A stretch of 64,000 nucleotides of DNA from Alphaproteobacteria bacterium (GTDB lineage Bacteria > Pseudomonadota > Alphaproteobacteria > Micavibrionales > Micavibrionaceae): assembly GCA_009995045.1 (NCBI GenBank), contig JAACQG010000009.1, positions 26,037-90,036 of the forward strand, given 5' to 3'. Every line of letters starts with the position of its first letter. The stretch's first letter is position 1. The position numbers and the translations under genes are program-made. This document shows positions 26,801 through 35,007 of this stretch, one piece after another. A model generated the notes under the pieces. It saw only the letters and a program-made list of their open reading frames with translations. It did no database searches and was not told where the DNA came from.

Positions 26801-27163
26801 ATGGCTATAAGCATAAAATTTGACGAGCAATCAGTTCTGCCGGAATTGGCGCGACAATTAGTTGATACATTGAAGAAAAACCCAGCAGCAGTTGTGTTGG
26901 GCATAGAAGATGATGGATCGAGAGCAGATATAGTCTTTGGTTTGGATGGCACTCCTTCAACAGAAGAGCGATTTATATATACGGACGTAGATGTATTGGT
27001 TGGGGCAAAGGCGCATTGTGCAAGTAAAGAGCCCGAGTTTACGCCCCAGTTACAAGGTTACATTGAGAGAGTATCCGCACTTGTGAATAGTCCTGCGGGG
27101 CCGATAAGAAGCCCAGGATCTTTAGCGCGTCAAGCACCAGAGCCATCAACGTCATTAGATTAA
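26801..27163 (+). CDS. Second accessory (moron-like) protein of unknown function
   Basis: The 120-residue protein follows TAGGTGAG and is AT-rich compared with the tail genes. It has a helical start (ELARQLVDTLKKNPAAVVLGIEDD), beta strands and a disordered Pro/Ser-rich tail. No family was recognised. Like the 24257 gene it has an apparent own promoter and a strong terminator, and it interrupts the tail gene order. It could be a regulator, an anti-phage factor or a defence inhibitor; the sequence does not say which. Confidence 0.7.
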   Translation: MAISIKFDEQSVLPELARQLVDTLKKNPAAVVLGIEDDGSRADIVFGLDGTPSTEERFIYTDVDVLVGAKAHCASKEPEFTPQLQGYIERVSALVNSPAGPIRSPGSLARQAPEPSTSLD

Positions 27164-27186
27164 ACAAAATTACTAAGCATTAACCA

Positions 27187-27215
27187 AAAGCAGCCTTTTT
27201 AGGCTGCTTTTTTTT
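27187..27215 (+). terminator. Terminator of accessory gene 26801
   Basis: AAAGCAGCCT and AGGCTGCTTT form ten pairs around TTTT and are followed by five more T residues. Confidence 0.92.
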
Positions 27216-27237
27216 ATTCCAAAAAAGGAGAAAACAC

Positions 27238-27738
27238 ATGGGAGCAATCACCCCAATTGCAAGCGGCCTAACAACGCTTGTCGGTGCGCTTGGCACTGCA
27301 AACCAACTCGCGGGGACAATCCAAACTCTGAGCGGTAATAGCCCGCAGCGCCAAGAACAAGATTTAGCGCTCAAGCAATTGCAGGAGCGTCAAACACTGA
27401 GCGCCGCCCAGCTCGCGCAGGACAACGCGCTAGAGCGCGAGCGCATCGCCTTGCAAGGGGCGCAAGATGAGGACGATCGCCGCGCCGCTCTACGCCGCGC
27501 TGTCGCCCGTCAACGCGCCAGCTTCGGCGCGAGCGGTATCAGCCAAGATAGCGGCGGCTCATCACAGGCGGTCTTGCTTGGTCTGTTCGATGAAACAGAA
27601 ACCGACCTCGCACAGCGCGAGCAGCTCGACACACTGCGAAACCGCGCCCTTGATTTAGACAGCGCCCAAAACAAAAGCCTTAACCTGCTTCAGGCAACCC
27701 AGCTCAAACAACGCCAAGACCTCAACCGCTTATTCTAG
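27238..27738 (+). CDS. Small internal virion / ejection-type protein
   Basis: The 166-residue protein starts after AAAGGAG. It has a hydrophobic Gly/Ala-rich start (about 5-30), then a long Gln/Arg/Ala-rich coiled coil (about 38-105) and a second helix at the end. It lies between tail tube B and the tail spike, the place of the T7 internal virion proteins, and resembles gp14-type proteins in size and composition. The large partners gp15 and gp16 are absent. The role is inferred from position. Confidence 0.7.
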   Translation: MGAITPIASGLTTLVGALGTANQLAGTIQTLSGNSPQRQEQDLALKQLQERQTLSAAQLAQDNALERERIALQGAQDEDDRRAALRRAVARQRASFGASGISQDSGGSSQAVLLGLFDETETDLAQREQLDTLRNRALDLDSAQNKSLNLLQATQLKQRQDLNRLF

Positions 27739-27748
27739 GAAATTCATC

Positions 27749-29770
27749 ATGCCCGAACACGTTAAAGTGCCGGACATAACGCCAATCACGCGTTATGTCG
27801 CTAATGGCACGCAAACTGATTTCTCATACCCATTCCCGATTTTCGCCTCCGAAGACCTCGCTGTCTATATTGATGGCGCACGCCAGGCAAGCGGCTATAC
27901 GATCAATGGCGCAGGACAAAGCATGGGCGGAAGCGTTACATTTGATACCGCGCCCGCTATGGATTCCGTCCTCACATTTGCCCGTGAGCTAGCCATCGAG
28001 CGTATAACCGACTTCCTTGAAGGCGGGGATTTCAGCGCGCAATCCATCAATAACGAACTTGACTATATGGTCGCCGCCCTCCAACAGGTCAGCCTTGAAA
28101 ATACGGCAATGCTCCGCTATAGCGACAATGAAGCCCCCGCGAAAACCGAGCTACCCGCGCGCAACCTCCGCGCCAATAAAGGCCTCGGCTTTGACGGCAA
28201 TGGCAACCCGATCGCGCTAGATTTAAGCGGCGCGGCTGCGTCCCCCGATTTCACCGCAAGCGGGACAGGCGCATCAACACGCACCGTCACCGATAAGCTG
28301 GGCGACGCGGTATCAGTTAAAGATTTCGGCGCAAAAGGGGACGGCCTGACCAATGACACCATCGCCATTCAAAATGCCCTGGCCGCAAATGACAGCGTAT
28401 TCTTGCCCGCGGGTGAGTATCTTATCAGTGGCACAATCACGATCACGGCGCGAAAAGCGTTAATCGGCGCAGGGCAGAAATCGGTGCTGAAATGCAATGG
28501 TCAAAATTTCAACGCCGTTGAGATCACCGAGGATCATGCCGCCCTCCATAATTTGCGCATCATCGGCGGTGATATCGGCATTAAGCTGTTTGGCAAAACC
28601 CGCCCATGCGTACAAACCGCCATCAGTGATATAACGATTGTCGGCCCCAATATCGGCGTACAATTAGATGGCTATAACAACACCAATTTCCCCTGCTATT
28701 GGAACACGTTAAGCCGCGTCCTTGTGGAGCAGTTTAAGCTGCACGGTTTCCACCTCACGCGCAGCGGGGCGGGGGACACGCCAAACGCCAATAAATTCCA
28801 CGCATGCCGCGCATATTCCCTCGGCGAGCCATCAACGGGGCATGGCTTTTACATCGAAGAAGGGCGCTTTAACAACTCCCTCATCGACTGCGAAGCCAAT
28901 GTCAACGGCACCGCACAAGGGTGTTTCACGATTGGCGCGGGCTGCGATAAAACCTTGCTCATTAATCCCTATGCGGAGAGTTTTAACAGCGTCCCCAATA
29001 TCAAGCTTGAGGCAGGATCAATCGAAACCTCGATCTTTAATCTGCTTTCGGTCAGTGACGGCGCGGCCATTTGGGATTTGTCCGGCGGGGAATATACCGC
29101 CTATAACGCGGGCTTTCCTTATAAGAACCGCATGCAGCGCACAACCTGTACGGACATGACCGCCACCCTACAAAGATATGACACTGAATTTATAGATACG
29201 CAAGGTATCGTATCGCTCGATACATCCCATTCTGTGCATCTTGTGTCCAGCTTCGGCGGGGCGCTAACCGTTAATCTTCCCAATGCGGCGGATGCGGTTG
29301 GGGCAATGATGGTCATCAAGAAAACCGACAGCTCAAGCAACGTCATCACCATCAAAGAAACTGGGGGCGCTGGCCCCGATGGGCGTGATTATTTCCTCGG
29401 CGCGGAAAATGATTTCATGATGGCGCAATCCAATGGCGCGGAGTGGTTTGTCTTATCCTCAAACCGTGCGCCCGGCAATACGCGCTTTTTCGACGGCAGC
29501 GGAACCTATGACATCGACATGGCGGTCGATAGCTATTTGCTCTCGTCATTCGGCGGCGCAATGACCGCCCGCCTGCCGCCCGCGAATTCATCACAGGCAA
29601 TCGGACGCACCATCACGATCAAGAAAACCGACCCCTCATCCAATACCATCACGGTCACGGAGCAGGGCGCAACCGGCCCCGATGGATACGCACAGCCATT
29701 AAACAGCCAATATAATGCCATCACAGTCGTATCAAATGGCGGCCAATGGTACATCATCAACCGCTTCTAG
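27749..29770 (+). CDS. Tail fibre/spike with T7-like N-terminus and beta-helix domain
   Basis: The 673-residue protein has a virion-binding start like T7 fibre proteins (ITRYVANGTQTDFSYPFPIF, then SINNELDYMVAALQQ; about 1-130). A pectate-lyase-3-type beta-helix follows, beginning VKDFGAKGDGLTNDT near residue 190. The C-terminus holds two repeats of about 80 residues, each running from a SSFGGA(L/M)T core through IKKTD(S/P)SSN to an (E/Q)WFV or QWYI strand. The beta-helix suggests binding or cutting of a surface polysaccharide. Which residues are catalytic is not clear. Confidence 0.88.
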   Translation: MPEHVKVPDITPITRYVANGTQTDFSYPFPIFASEDLAVYIDGARQASGYTINGAGQSMGGSVTFDTAPAMDSVLTFARELAIERITDFLEGGDFSAQSINNELDYMVAALQQVSLENTAMLRYSDNEAPAKTELPARNLRANKGLGFDGNGNPIALDLSGAAASPDFTASGTGASTRTVTDKLGDAVSVKDFGAKGDGLTNDTIAIQNALAANDSVFLPAGEYLISGTITITARKALIGAGQKSVLKCNGQNFNAVEITEDHAALHNLRIIGGDIGIKLFGKTRPCVQTAISDITIVGPNIGVQLDGYNNTNFPCYWNTLSRVLVEQFKLHGFHLTRSGAGDTPNANKFHACRAYSLGEPSTGHGFYIEEGRFNNSLIDCEANVNGTAQGCFTIGAGCDKTLLINPYAESFNSVPNIKLEAGSIETSIFNLLSVSDGAAIWDLSGGEYTAYNAGFPYKNRMQRTTCTDMTATLQRYDTEFIDTQGIVSLDTSHSVHLVSSFGGALTVNLPNAADAVGAMMVIKKTDSSSNVITIKETGGAGPDGRDYFLGAENDFMMAQSNGAEWFVLSSNRAPGNTRFFDGSGTYDIDMAVDSYLLSSFGGAMTARLPPANSSQAIGRTITIKKTDPSSNTITVTEQGATGPDGYAQPLNSQYNAITVVSNGGQWYIINRF

Positions 29771-29781
29771 AAAGGCCACAT

Positions 29782-30084
29782 ATGCTCAAAATTGAACAGG
29801 GAATGCGGCGCGATATCGCCGTATTTCTGCCCAATGCCATGAAAACCACAATCCAATCTTATATCAGCTTTTCCGAAGAGCAAGCCACAAACCCAGAAGG
29901 TGACGTGTCGCCCAAATCATTCAAAGAACATCACGATGCCTGCAAAGTCTGCATCGCCCATATCGAGCTTCTCATCAAGCTCGCGCAATGGGCGGATATT
30001 CCGCCGCCTGAATTTGAGGGCGAGTTGGAAAACGCCATTTTACGATCAGTCATCGAAAACGCAAACGCCGAATTAGGACGCTAA
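29782..30084 (+). CDS. Small protein directly before the large terminase, candidate small terminase
   Basis: The ATG at 29782 follows AAAGG; it encodes 100 residues. The protein is mainly helical with a central EHHDACKVCIAHIELLIKLAQWA segment. In T7-like and related phages the small terminase or its neighbour lies directly before the large subunit, and here the gap is three bases. No DNA-binding motif is clear, so the small-terminase role is only positional. Confidence 0.65.
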   Translation: MLKIEQGMRRDIAVFLPNAMKTTIQSYISFSEEQATNPEGDVSPKSFKEHHDACKVCIAHIELLIKLAQWADIPPPEFEGELENAILRSVIENANAELGR

Positions 30085-30087
30085 GCC

Positions 30088-31614
30088 ATGGAAGAAATCG
30101 TTGATATGCCAACGTGTTATAATCCACAAAGCACGAAACACGATATAACAGATGCGGATTTAGCATTGTTTTTGGTGGCGTGGAATCAGGCAATGAAAAT
30201 GCGTACGCCGCAAATCCACCTGAAAATAGCAAGGTGGCTGGAATGGAATTGGAGCTGCGGCAACACGCGCTTACTGCTGATGGCGTTTCGAAGTGCGGGT
30301 AAAAGCACGATTGTCGGCCTGTTTGCCGCGTGGCTTTTATATCGCCAGCCAAATTTGCGAATCCTCGTGCTGGCGGCGGATCTGACCTTGGCGAAAAAGA
30401 TGGTGCAAAATGTCAAACGAATCATCGAACGCCACCCCCATACAAAAAAGCTCAAGCCCAATAAGGCCGAGCAATGGGCATCTGACCGTTTCACCATCAA
30501 GCGTATGTTTGAGGCGCGCGATCCATCTATGCTGGCAAAGGGCATTACCGCCAACATCACCGGATCACGCGCCGATATCATTATCTGTGATGATGTTGAG
30601 GTTCCCAACACATGCGACAGCGCCGAAAAGCGCCTCGCCCTGCGTGAGCGATTGGCGGAAATGCAATATGTCCTCGTCCCCGATGGCACGCAGCTTTATG
30701 TGGGCACGCCACATCATTACAACACAATCTACGCCGAAGAGCCGCACGAGGAATTGGGCGAGGATCACGCGTTTCTAAGCGATTTCAAGCGCCTCTCACT
30801 GCCCATAATGGACAAAGATGGCAATAGCATTTGGCCGGAGCGTTACACGAAATACGATATCAAGCGCATGAAACGCGCCAGCGGCCCGAATAAATTCGCC
30901 AGCCAAATGATGCTAGAGCCACGCAACCTCATTGAGGGGCGGCTCAACGCGGCGCGGCTGAAGGTGTATGATGATGAGCTCGATTATACCAAGGAAATAC
31001 AGACCCTTTTCCTCGGGCAAACAAAGCTCGCCGCCTCCAGCACATTCTGGGACCCCGCATTCGGCAGCGAAAAAGGCGATCACAGCGTTGTGGCGGTCAT
31101 TTTCACCGATGCTGATGGGCATCATTACCTGCATCACATCGCCTATATCAAAATCAATGACGCCGATAAGCAGGACGAAGCCACACAGCAATGCAAAGCC
31201 ATCGCCCAAATCGCCAAGACGCATTATCTGCCCTCAATCACGGTGGAGACAAACGGCATCGGGAAATTCTTACCCAAATTACTGCGCAATGAATTATCCG
31301 CCGCTCACGCGCCATGCACGGTGCGCGAGTGCCATCAAAGCCAAAACAAGGATATGCGTATCATCGAAGCCTTCGATGCCATCCTCGCTAGCGAGCGCTT
31401 ATCCGTCCACCGATCTGTATTGAAAACACCGTTTATGGGCGAGATGCAGGAATGGCGACCTGGCGCGAATAGGGGGCATGATGATGGCTTGGATGCCGTC
31501 GCAGGGGCGCTCGCCCAAATCCCTGACCATTTGCCACGCATATACGGCAAAGGCGCACATAGCTGGATGCGTGGACAAAAACCCCACAAAGCCAGCACCG
31601 ATTTTAAAATCTAG
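30088..31614 (+). CDS. Terminase large subunit (DNA packaging motor)
   Basis: The 508-residue protein has an ATPase domain with Walker A R68-S-A-G-K-S-T74 and Walker B DIIICDDVE (about 163-171). A nuclease domain follows, with acidic residues in FWDPAFGSEKGDHS, TVETNGIG and GHDDGLDAVAGAL. It cuts and pumps DNA into the head. Both domains look complete, so the packaging motor is probably functional. It is the podovirus type. The packaging mode (unit-length or headful) cannot be read from the sequence alone. Confidence 0.93.
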   Translation: MEEIVDMPTCYNPQSTKHDITDADLALFLVAWNQAMKMRTPQIHLKIARWLEWNWSCGNTRLLLMAFRSAGKSTIVGLFAAWLLYRQPNLRILVLAADLTLAKKMVQNVKRIIERHPHTKKLKPNKAEQWASDRFTIKRMFEARDPSMLAKGITANITGSRADIIICDDVEVPNTCDSAEKRLALRERLAEMQYVLVPDGTQLYVGTPHHYNTIYAEEPHEELGEDHAFLSDFKRLSLPIMDKDGNSIWPERYTKYDIKRMKRASGPNKFASQMMLEPRNLIEGRLNAARLKVYDDELDYTKEIQTLFLGQTKLAASSTFWDPAFGSEKGDHSVVAVIFTDADGHHYLHHIAYIKINDADKQDEATQQCKAIAQIAKTHYLPSITVETNGIGKFLPKLLRNELSAAHAPCTVRECHQSQNKDMRIIEAFDAILASERLSVHRSVLKTPFMGEMQEWRPGANRGHDDGLDAVAGALAQIPDHLPRIYGKGAHSWMRGQKPHKASTDFKI

Positions 31615-31624
31615 GAGACAGCCC

Positions 31625-31921
31625 ATGGAATATTACGAAATGCTCGCCGGTATCACCATAAGCCTGTTCGCTGCAATCTTGGGCGCGATCTGGCGCAAAG
31701 CCGACCGCGCAGAAAAAATGGCGGAAAGTAACAAGGTGATCCTCACCTATCTCAGCCGCAATCTGGATAAAACCAGCAACCTCAATGAACGCCTCAGCTC
31801 ATTAGAGGCATCATTCGGCGCAGAGATCAAAAACCTCTCAATCTCAATCAAACGCATGGAAAGCGCCCTCATCAGGATGGATCAAATCGCATCATGCCAT
31901 CCCGCAAGCCGCCCGTCCTGA
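31625..31921 (+). CDS. N-anchored coiled-coil protein, possible inner-membrane spanin or lysis accessory
   Basis: The ATG at 31625 follows GGAGACAG. The 98 residues begin with one membrane helix (YEMLAGITISLFAAILGAIW) and continue as a charged coiled coil. This topology is that of i-spanins or holin accessory proteins, and the gene lies next to the endolysin and holin. No outer-membrane spanin lipoprotein was found embedded or adjacent, so the spanin call stays open. Confidence 0.65.
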   Translation: MEYYEMLAGITISLFAAILGAIWRKADRAEKMAESNKVILTYLSRNLDKTSNLNERLSSLEASFGAEIKNLSISIKRMESALIRMDQIASCHPASRPS

Positions 31922-31970
31922 GGCCTGTCCCCTTGGGCAATCATGAAATTAAAATAAAAGGAATTCACAG

Positions 31971-32462
31971 ATGAAAAAACCAACTTTGACCGCTATCGGC
32001 GGATCGGATGTGCCACCGCGCAGCGACGCCGAGGCGTTCTATCGCAACCTTGAAAACGACGTTCTTGCCCGCACATTATGGGGCGAGGCAAGGGGCGAGG
32101 GCACAATCGGCCCTGAGGCGGTTGCAAATGTCATTCAAAATCGCGTGAAAACCGCCCAAGACAATGGCGGTAAATATTGGTGGGGTGGCAACATCATTCA
32201 GGTCTGCCAAAAACCCTATCAATTTTCTTGCTGGAACCGCTCCGACCCATCATTCAAAAAACTACAAGCCGTTGGCGAGGATGACCTCTATTTCGCAACC
32301 TGCCTGCGCATTGCCCGCCGCGCGGTGCTGGGGCAGTTAAACGACCACACGGGCGGCGCCACCCATTACCACGCCGATTATGTCGCGCCATATTGGGCCA
32401 AGGGTGAAACCCCGACCGTCACCATCGGGCGCCACATTTTCTACGATTTGAAAGGGCTATAA
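31971..32462 (+). CDS. SleB-family cell wall hydrolase (endolysin)
   Basis: The 163-residue protein carries the Hydrolase_2/SleB domain: ARTLWGEARGEG with the catalytic glutamate at residue 39, then AVANVIQNRV, SCWNRSDP and THYHADYVAPYWA near the end. The family cleaves peptidoglycan. No signal peptide is present, so release through the nearby holin is expected. It lies between the membrane-anchored coiled-coil gene and DUF4262. The same enzyme type serves as the endolysin in many alphaproteobacterial prophages. Confidence 0.9.
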   Translation: MKKPTLTAIGGSDVPPRSDAEAFYRNLENDVLARTLWGEARGEGTIGPEAVANVIQNRVKTAQDNGGKYWWGGNIIQVCQKPYQFSCWNRSDPSFKKLQAVGEDDLYFATCLRIARRAVLGQLNDHTGGATHYHADYVAPYWAKGETPTVTIGRHIFYDLKGL

Positions 32463-32500
32463 TTAACCCGGAATTAGGAAAAATCGTTTAAGCTCAACCA

Positions 32501-32941
32501 ATGAACAGCTACGAACAAAACGTGATAAAAAACATTGAGAAATTCGGCTGTAGCGTGACGCACGTTATGGCCGATGAGGATGGCCCTGGATTCACTTATT
32601 CTATCGGTATTCAGCAGCAAACCGCTAAACCCGAAGTCATCGTCGTTGGTCTACCGCCTAAGCTGATGCATTTTATGGTCAATGAATATAACAAGCGCGT
32701 AAAAGCAGGCGAAGAATTTACAGAAAATGAACTTTACGACGGCTTCATAGAAGATTTTCAAGTCACGTTCAAAGCAATCGACCCCAAACATTACGACGAT
32801 TATATGGGATCATGCCAATGGCTCTATAATGGTGATGATTTTCAGGTGTTTCAAATCGTTTGGCCAAGCACGTCAGGAAAATGGCCGTGGGACAAAGATG
32901 CCTCAGAGCAGTATCTCAATAGTATGACAATTTTATATTAA
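32501..32941 (+). CDS. DUF4262-family protein inserted in the lysis module
   Basis: The 146-residue protein has the DUF4262 pattern: HVMADEDGPGFTYSIGIQ, PEVIVVGLPPKLMHFMVNEY and DYMGSCQWLYNGDDFQVFQIVWPS. The family is found in scattered bacteria and phages with no settled function. It is AT-richer than the endolysin and has no obvious partner, so it looks like a third moron-type insertion, splitting endolysin from holin. Confidence 0.82.
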   Translation: MNSYEQNVIKNIEKFGCSVTHVMADEDGPGFTYSIGIQQQTAKPEVIVVGLPPKLMHFMVNEYNKRVKAGEEFTENELYDGFIEDFQVTFKAIDPKHYDDYMGSCQWLYNGDDFQVFQIVWPSTSGKWPWDKDASEQYLNSMTILY

Positions 32942-32952
32942 CGATATTCGAT

Positions 32953-33498
32953 ATGACGGATATCAAAAAAAGGATATCCAAAATGATCGAATCAATCCTC
33001 GCAAAAATCGGCTTACCGCTTTTAATTACCTTTATTTCAGAATCGCTTAGGGGCATTAATTCACCTGTCACCCGCACCGCCGCCGACGCGCTGGAGCGTG
33101 TCGATGATGCATTAAAGGCCGGAGCCATCACGCCCGAGCAAATGGCGGAGGCAAACAGGCATTTGGAGAATTTGGCGCAGCTAAAATCTGAGGAATTCAA
33201 GGTAACCCTTTCTGAAATAAACCAAACCATGCGCGCAGAAGTCGCATCACAAGATAAATATGTTCGCCGTATGCGCCCGACATTCGGGTATCTCATGGCG
33301 TTAACATGGGCGGCGCAAATGTTTGGAATTGCTTACGTAATTATTTTTGATACTGATCGTGCCGGTGCAGTTATGGCGGCCATGGGCTCGCTATCGGCCA
33401 TTTGGGGCATCGGCTTATCCGTTTTGGGCATCTACGTCTATCGCCGCAGCGATGATAAAAAGCTCCCCACGCCCGAAGTTATCTTTTGGAATAAATAA
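32953..33498 (+). CDS. 3TM holin of the gene-transfer-agent type
   Basis: The 181-residue protein has an amphipathic start, a helical middle (about 40-100, including TAADALERVDDALKAGAITPEQMAEA) and hydrophobic segments at about 112-132 and 140-162 next to the motif YVRRMRPTFGYLMA. This matches the GTA_holin_3TM family, which releases particles from alphaproteobacterial gene transfer agents and related prophages. It closes the cassette; nhaA begins 127 bases later. Confidence 0.82.
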   Translation: MTDIKKRISKMIESILAKIGLPLLITFISESLRGINSPVTRTAADALERVDDALKAGAITPEQMAEANRHLENLAQLKSEEFKVTLSEINQTMRAEVASQDKYVRRMRPTFGYLMALTWAAQMFGIAYVIIFDTDRAGAVMAAMGSLSAIWGIGLSVLGIYVYRRSDDKKLPTPEVIFWNK

Positions 33499-33560
33499 AG
33501 CCGCAATGATTATAAAAGCGCGCTAAGCCTATGATGATATTTTTGGGATAAATAAATCCG
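33484..33560. repeat. Imperfect direct repeat at the right edge of the cassette
   Basis: TTTTGGAATAAATAAAGCCG (33484-33503) overlaps the holin stop and recurs with 18 of 20 bases matching at 33541-33560. No third copy was found at the left edge, so it is not an obvious attachment-site pair. It may be an insertion scar. Confidence 0.5.
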
Positions 33561-33625
33561 AAAAGGCTTTCTTCTGTGAGAAAAACCGTTATATTTTACC
33601 CTGTTAAAATGAAACGGAACATAAG

Positions 33626-34915
33626 ATGTCAGATGCAGATAACCCATACGCAGCCCCCATCGAAACAGGCGCAAAGCGCATTTTCAAAGCAGCGAACGTC
33701 TTTTTACGCATGGAAGCTTCAGGCGGTATTTTATTGGGTTTGGCAGCAATACTTGCGCTGGTGATCGCAAACAGCCCGCTTTATCATTATTATGATCACA
33801 TCTTGCATGAAATTTATTTCCGCATCGGCTTTGACGAGATCGGCGGTAGCTTTGATTTCGAAATCAAAAAATCACTGCTCCACTGGATCAATGATGGTTT
33901 CATGGCGATCTTCTTCTTCCTTGTTGGGCTAGAGCTAAAACGTGAGGTTAAATCCGGTGAGCTTTCGACACGCTCGCGCGCATTGCTACCTGCGATCGCC
34001 GCTTTGGGTGGAATGATCGTACCTGCGTTGATCTATTACTACATCAACTTAGATACACCGGAAAACCTTTCTGGTTGGGCGATTCCCGCTGCAACGGATA
34101 TCGCATTCGCGCTGGGTGTGCTTGGCCTCCTTGGCAGCCGCGCACCTGTGCGTCTCAAAATATTGCTGACCGCCATCGCGGTGATTGACGATTTGGGCGC
34201 AATCTTGATTATCGCTTTCTTCTATACCTCTAATCTACAGCTTGAGCCGCTGGCTTTCGGTGCTGTCGCTTTGGTGGGGTTGTTGATCCTTAATCTCCGT
34301 AATGTTGTTGGCACCGCGCCATATATCATATTGGGCATTATCCTATGGGTTGCTGTTCTTCAATCGGGCATTCATGCAACGCTTGCGGGGGTTGTAACGG
34401 CGTTGTTTATTCCTGTGGTCTCGAAAAAAGATCCATCCATTACGCCGTGTAAAACGCTTGAGCATGCGCTGCATCCATGGGTGTCATTCATCATCCTCCC
34501 CATATTCGCCTTCGCCAATGCGGGCATTCCGTTTAAAGGAATGGGCTTCCACTCTATTTTCGAACCAACAACGCTCGGTATTATCCTTGGTCTTGTTGTC
34601 GGTAAACAGGTGGGTATTTTCTCAATGCTTTGGCTTGCGATCAAAACAGGGCTGTCCCCAATGCCTGGCGGTGTGAAGTGGACACATCTGTATGCGGTGT
34701 CTGCGCTCTGTGGTATCGGCTTTACCATGTCGCTCTTTATCGGCGGGCTAGCCTTTGATGATGTGCATCATCAGGCATCAATCCGCCTTGGTATACTTGT
34801 CGCATCGGTGATATCCGCGGTGATTGGTTACACCATCTTGCGCCTATTGCCATGTCCTGATCAGGAAAAAGAAAAAAGCAAAAATGCAGGCGTATCAAGC
34901 CCAGGCGTATTGTAA
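33626..34915 (+). CDS. nhaA: Na+/H+ antiporter NhaA
   Basis: The 429-residue protein has about twelve membrane helices. The essential paired aspartates appear in AVIDDLGAILI, a further one in AATDIAFALGV, and FFFLVGLELKRE is also typical of NhaA. It exchanges external protons for internal sodium at alkaline pH. The start at 33626 gives a short cytoplasmic head and a normal overall length. It stands between the phage cassette and icd and is probably a single-gene unit. Confidence 0.96.
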   Translation: MSDADNPYAAPIETGAKRIFKAANVFLRMEASGGILLGLAAILALVIANSPLYHYYDHILHEIYFRIGFDEIGGSFDFEIKKSLLHWINDGFMAIFFFLVGLELKREVKSGELSTRSRALLPAIAALGGMIVPALIYYYINLDTPENLSGWAIPAATDIAFALGVLGLLGSRAPVRLKILLTAIAVIDDLGAILIIAFFYTSNLQLEPLAFGAVALVGLLILNLRNVVGTAPYIILGIILWVAVLQSGIHATLAGVVTALFIPVVSKKDPSITPCKTLEHALHPWVSFIILPIFAFANAGIPFKGMGFHSIFEPTTLGIILGLVVGKQVGIFSMLWLAIKTGLSPMPGGVKWTHLYAVSALCGIGFTMSLFIGGLAFDDVHHQASIRLGILVASVISAVIGYTILRLLPCPDQEKEKSKNAGVSSPGVL

Positions 34916-34958
34916 ACGTGCTGCGCTGTATTTAAGCGCTGGATTTAAATCATGATTC

Positions 34959-35003
34959 TGGTATCCTTGACCAACTGTCGTTCGACACTTCAAAAGGATA
35001 CCA
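34959..35003 (+). promoter_or_regulatory. Leader hairpin able to hide the icd ribosome binding site
   Basis: TGGTATCCTT (34959-34968) and AAGGATACCA (34994-35003) form ten perfect pairs around a 25-base loop that itself contains GTCG/CGAC. The right arm includes the AAGGA ribosome site, five to ten bases before the icd ATG. Folding would block translation. Confidence 0.55.
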
Positions 35004-35007
35004 ATCA

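Noticed and set aside
17627-33625. Attachment sites or a tRNA target for prophage integration
   Set aside because: I looked for matching direct repeats and tRNA-like sequence at both edges and found none; the only repeat is local to the right edge.
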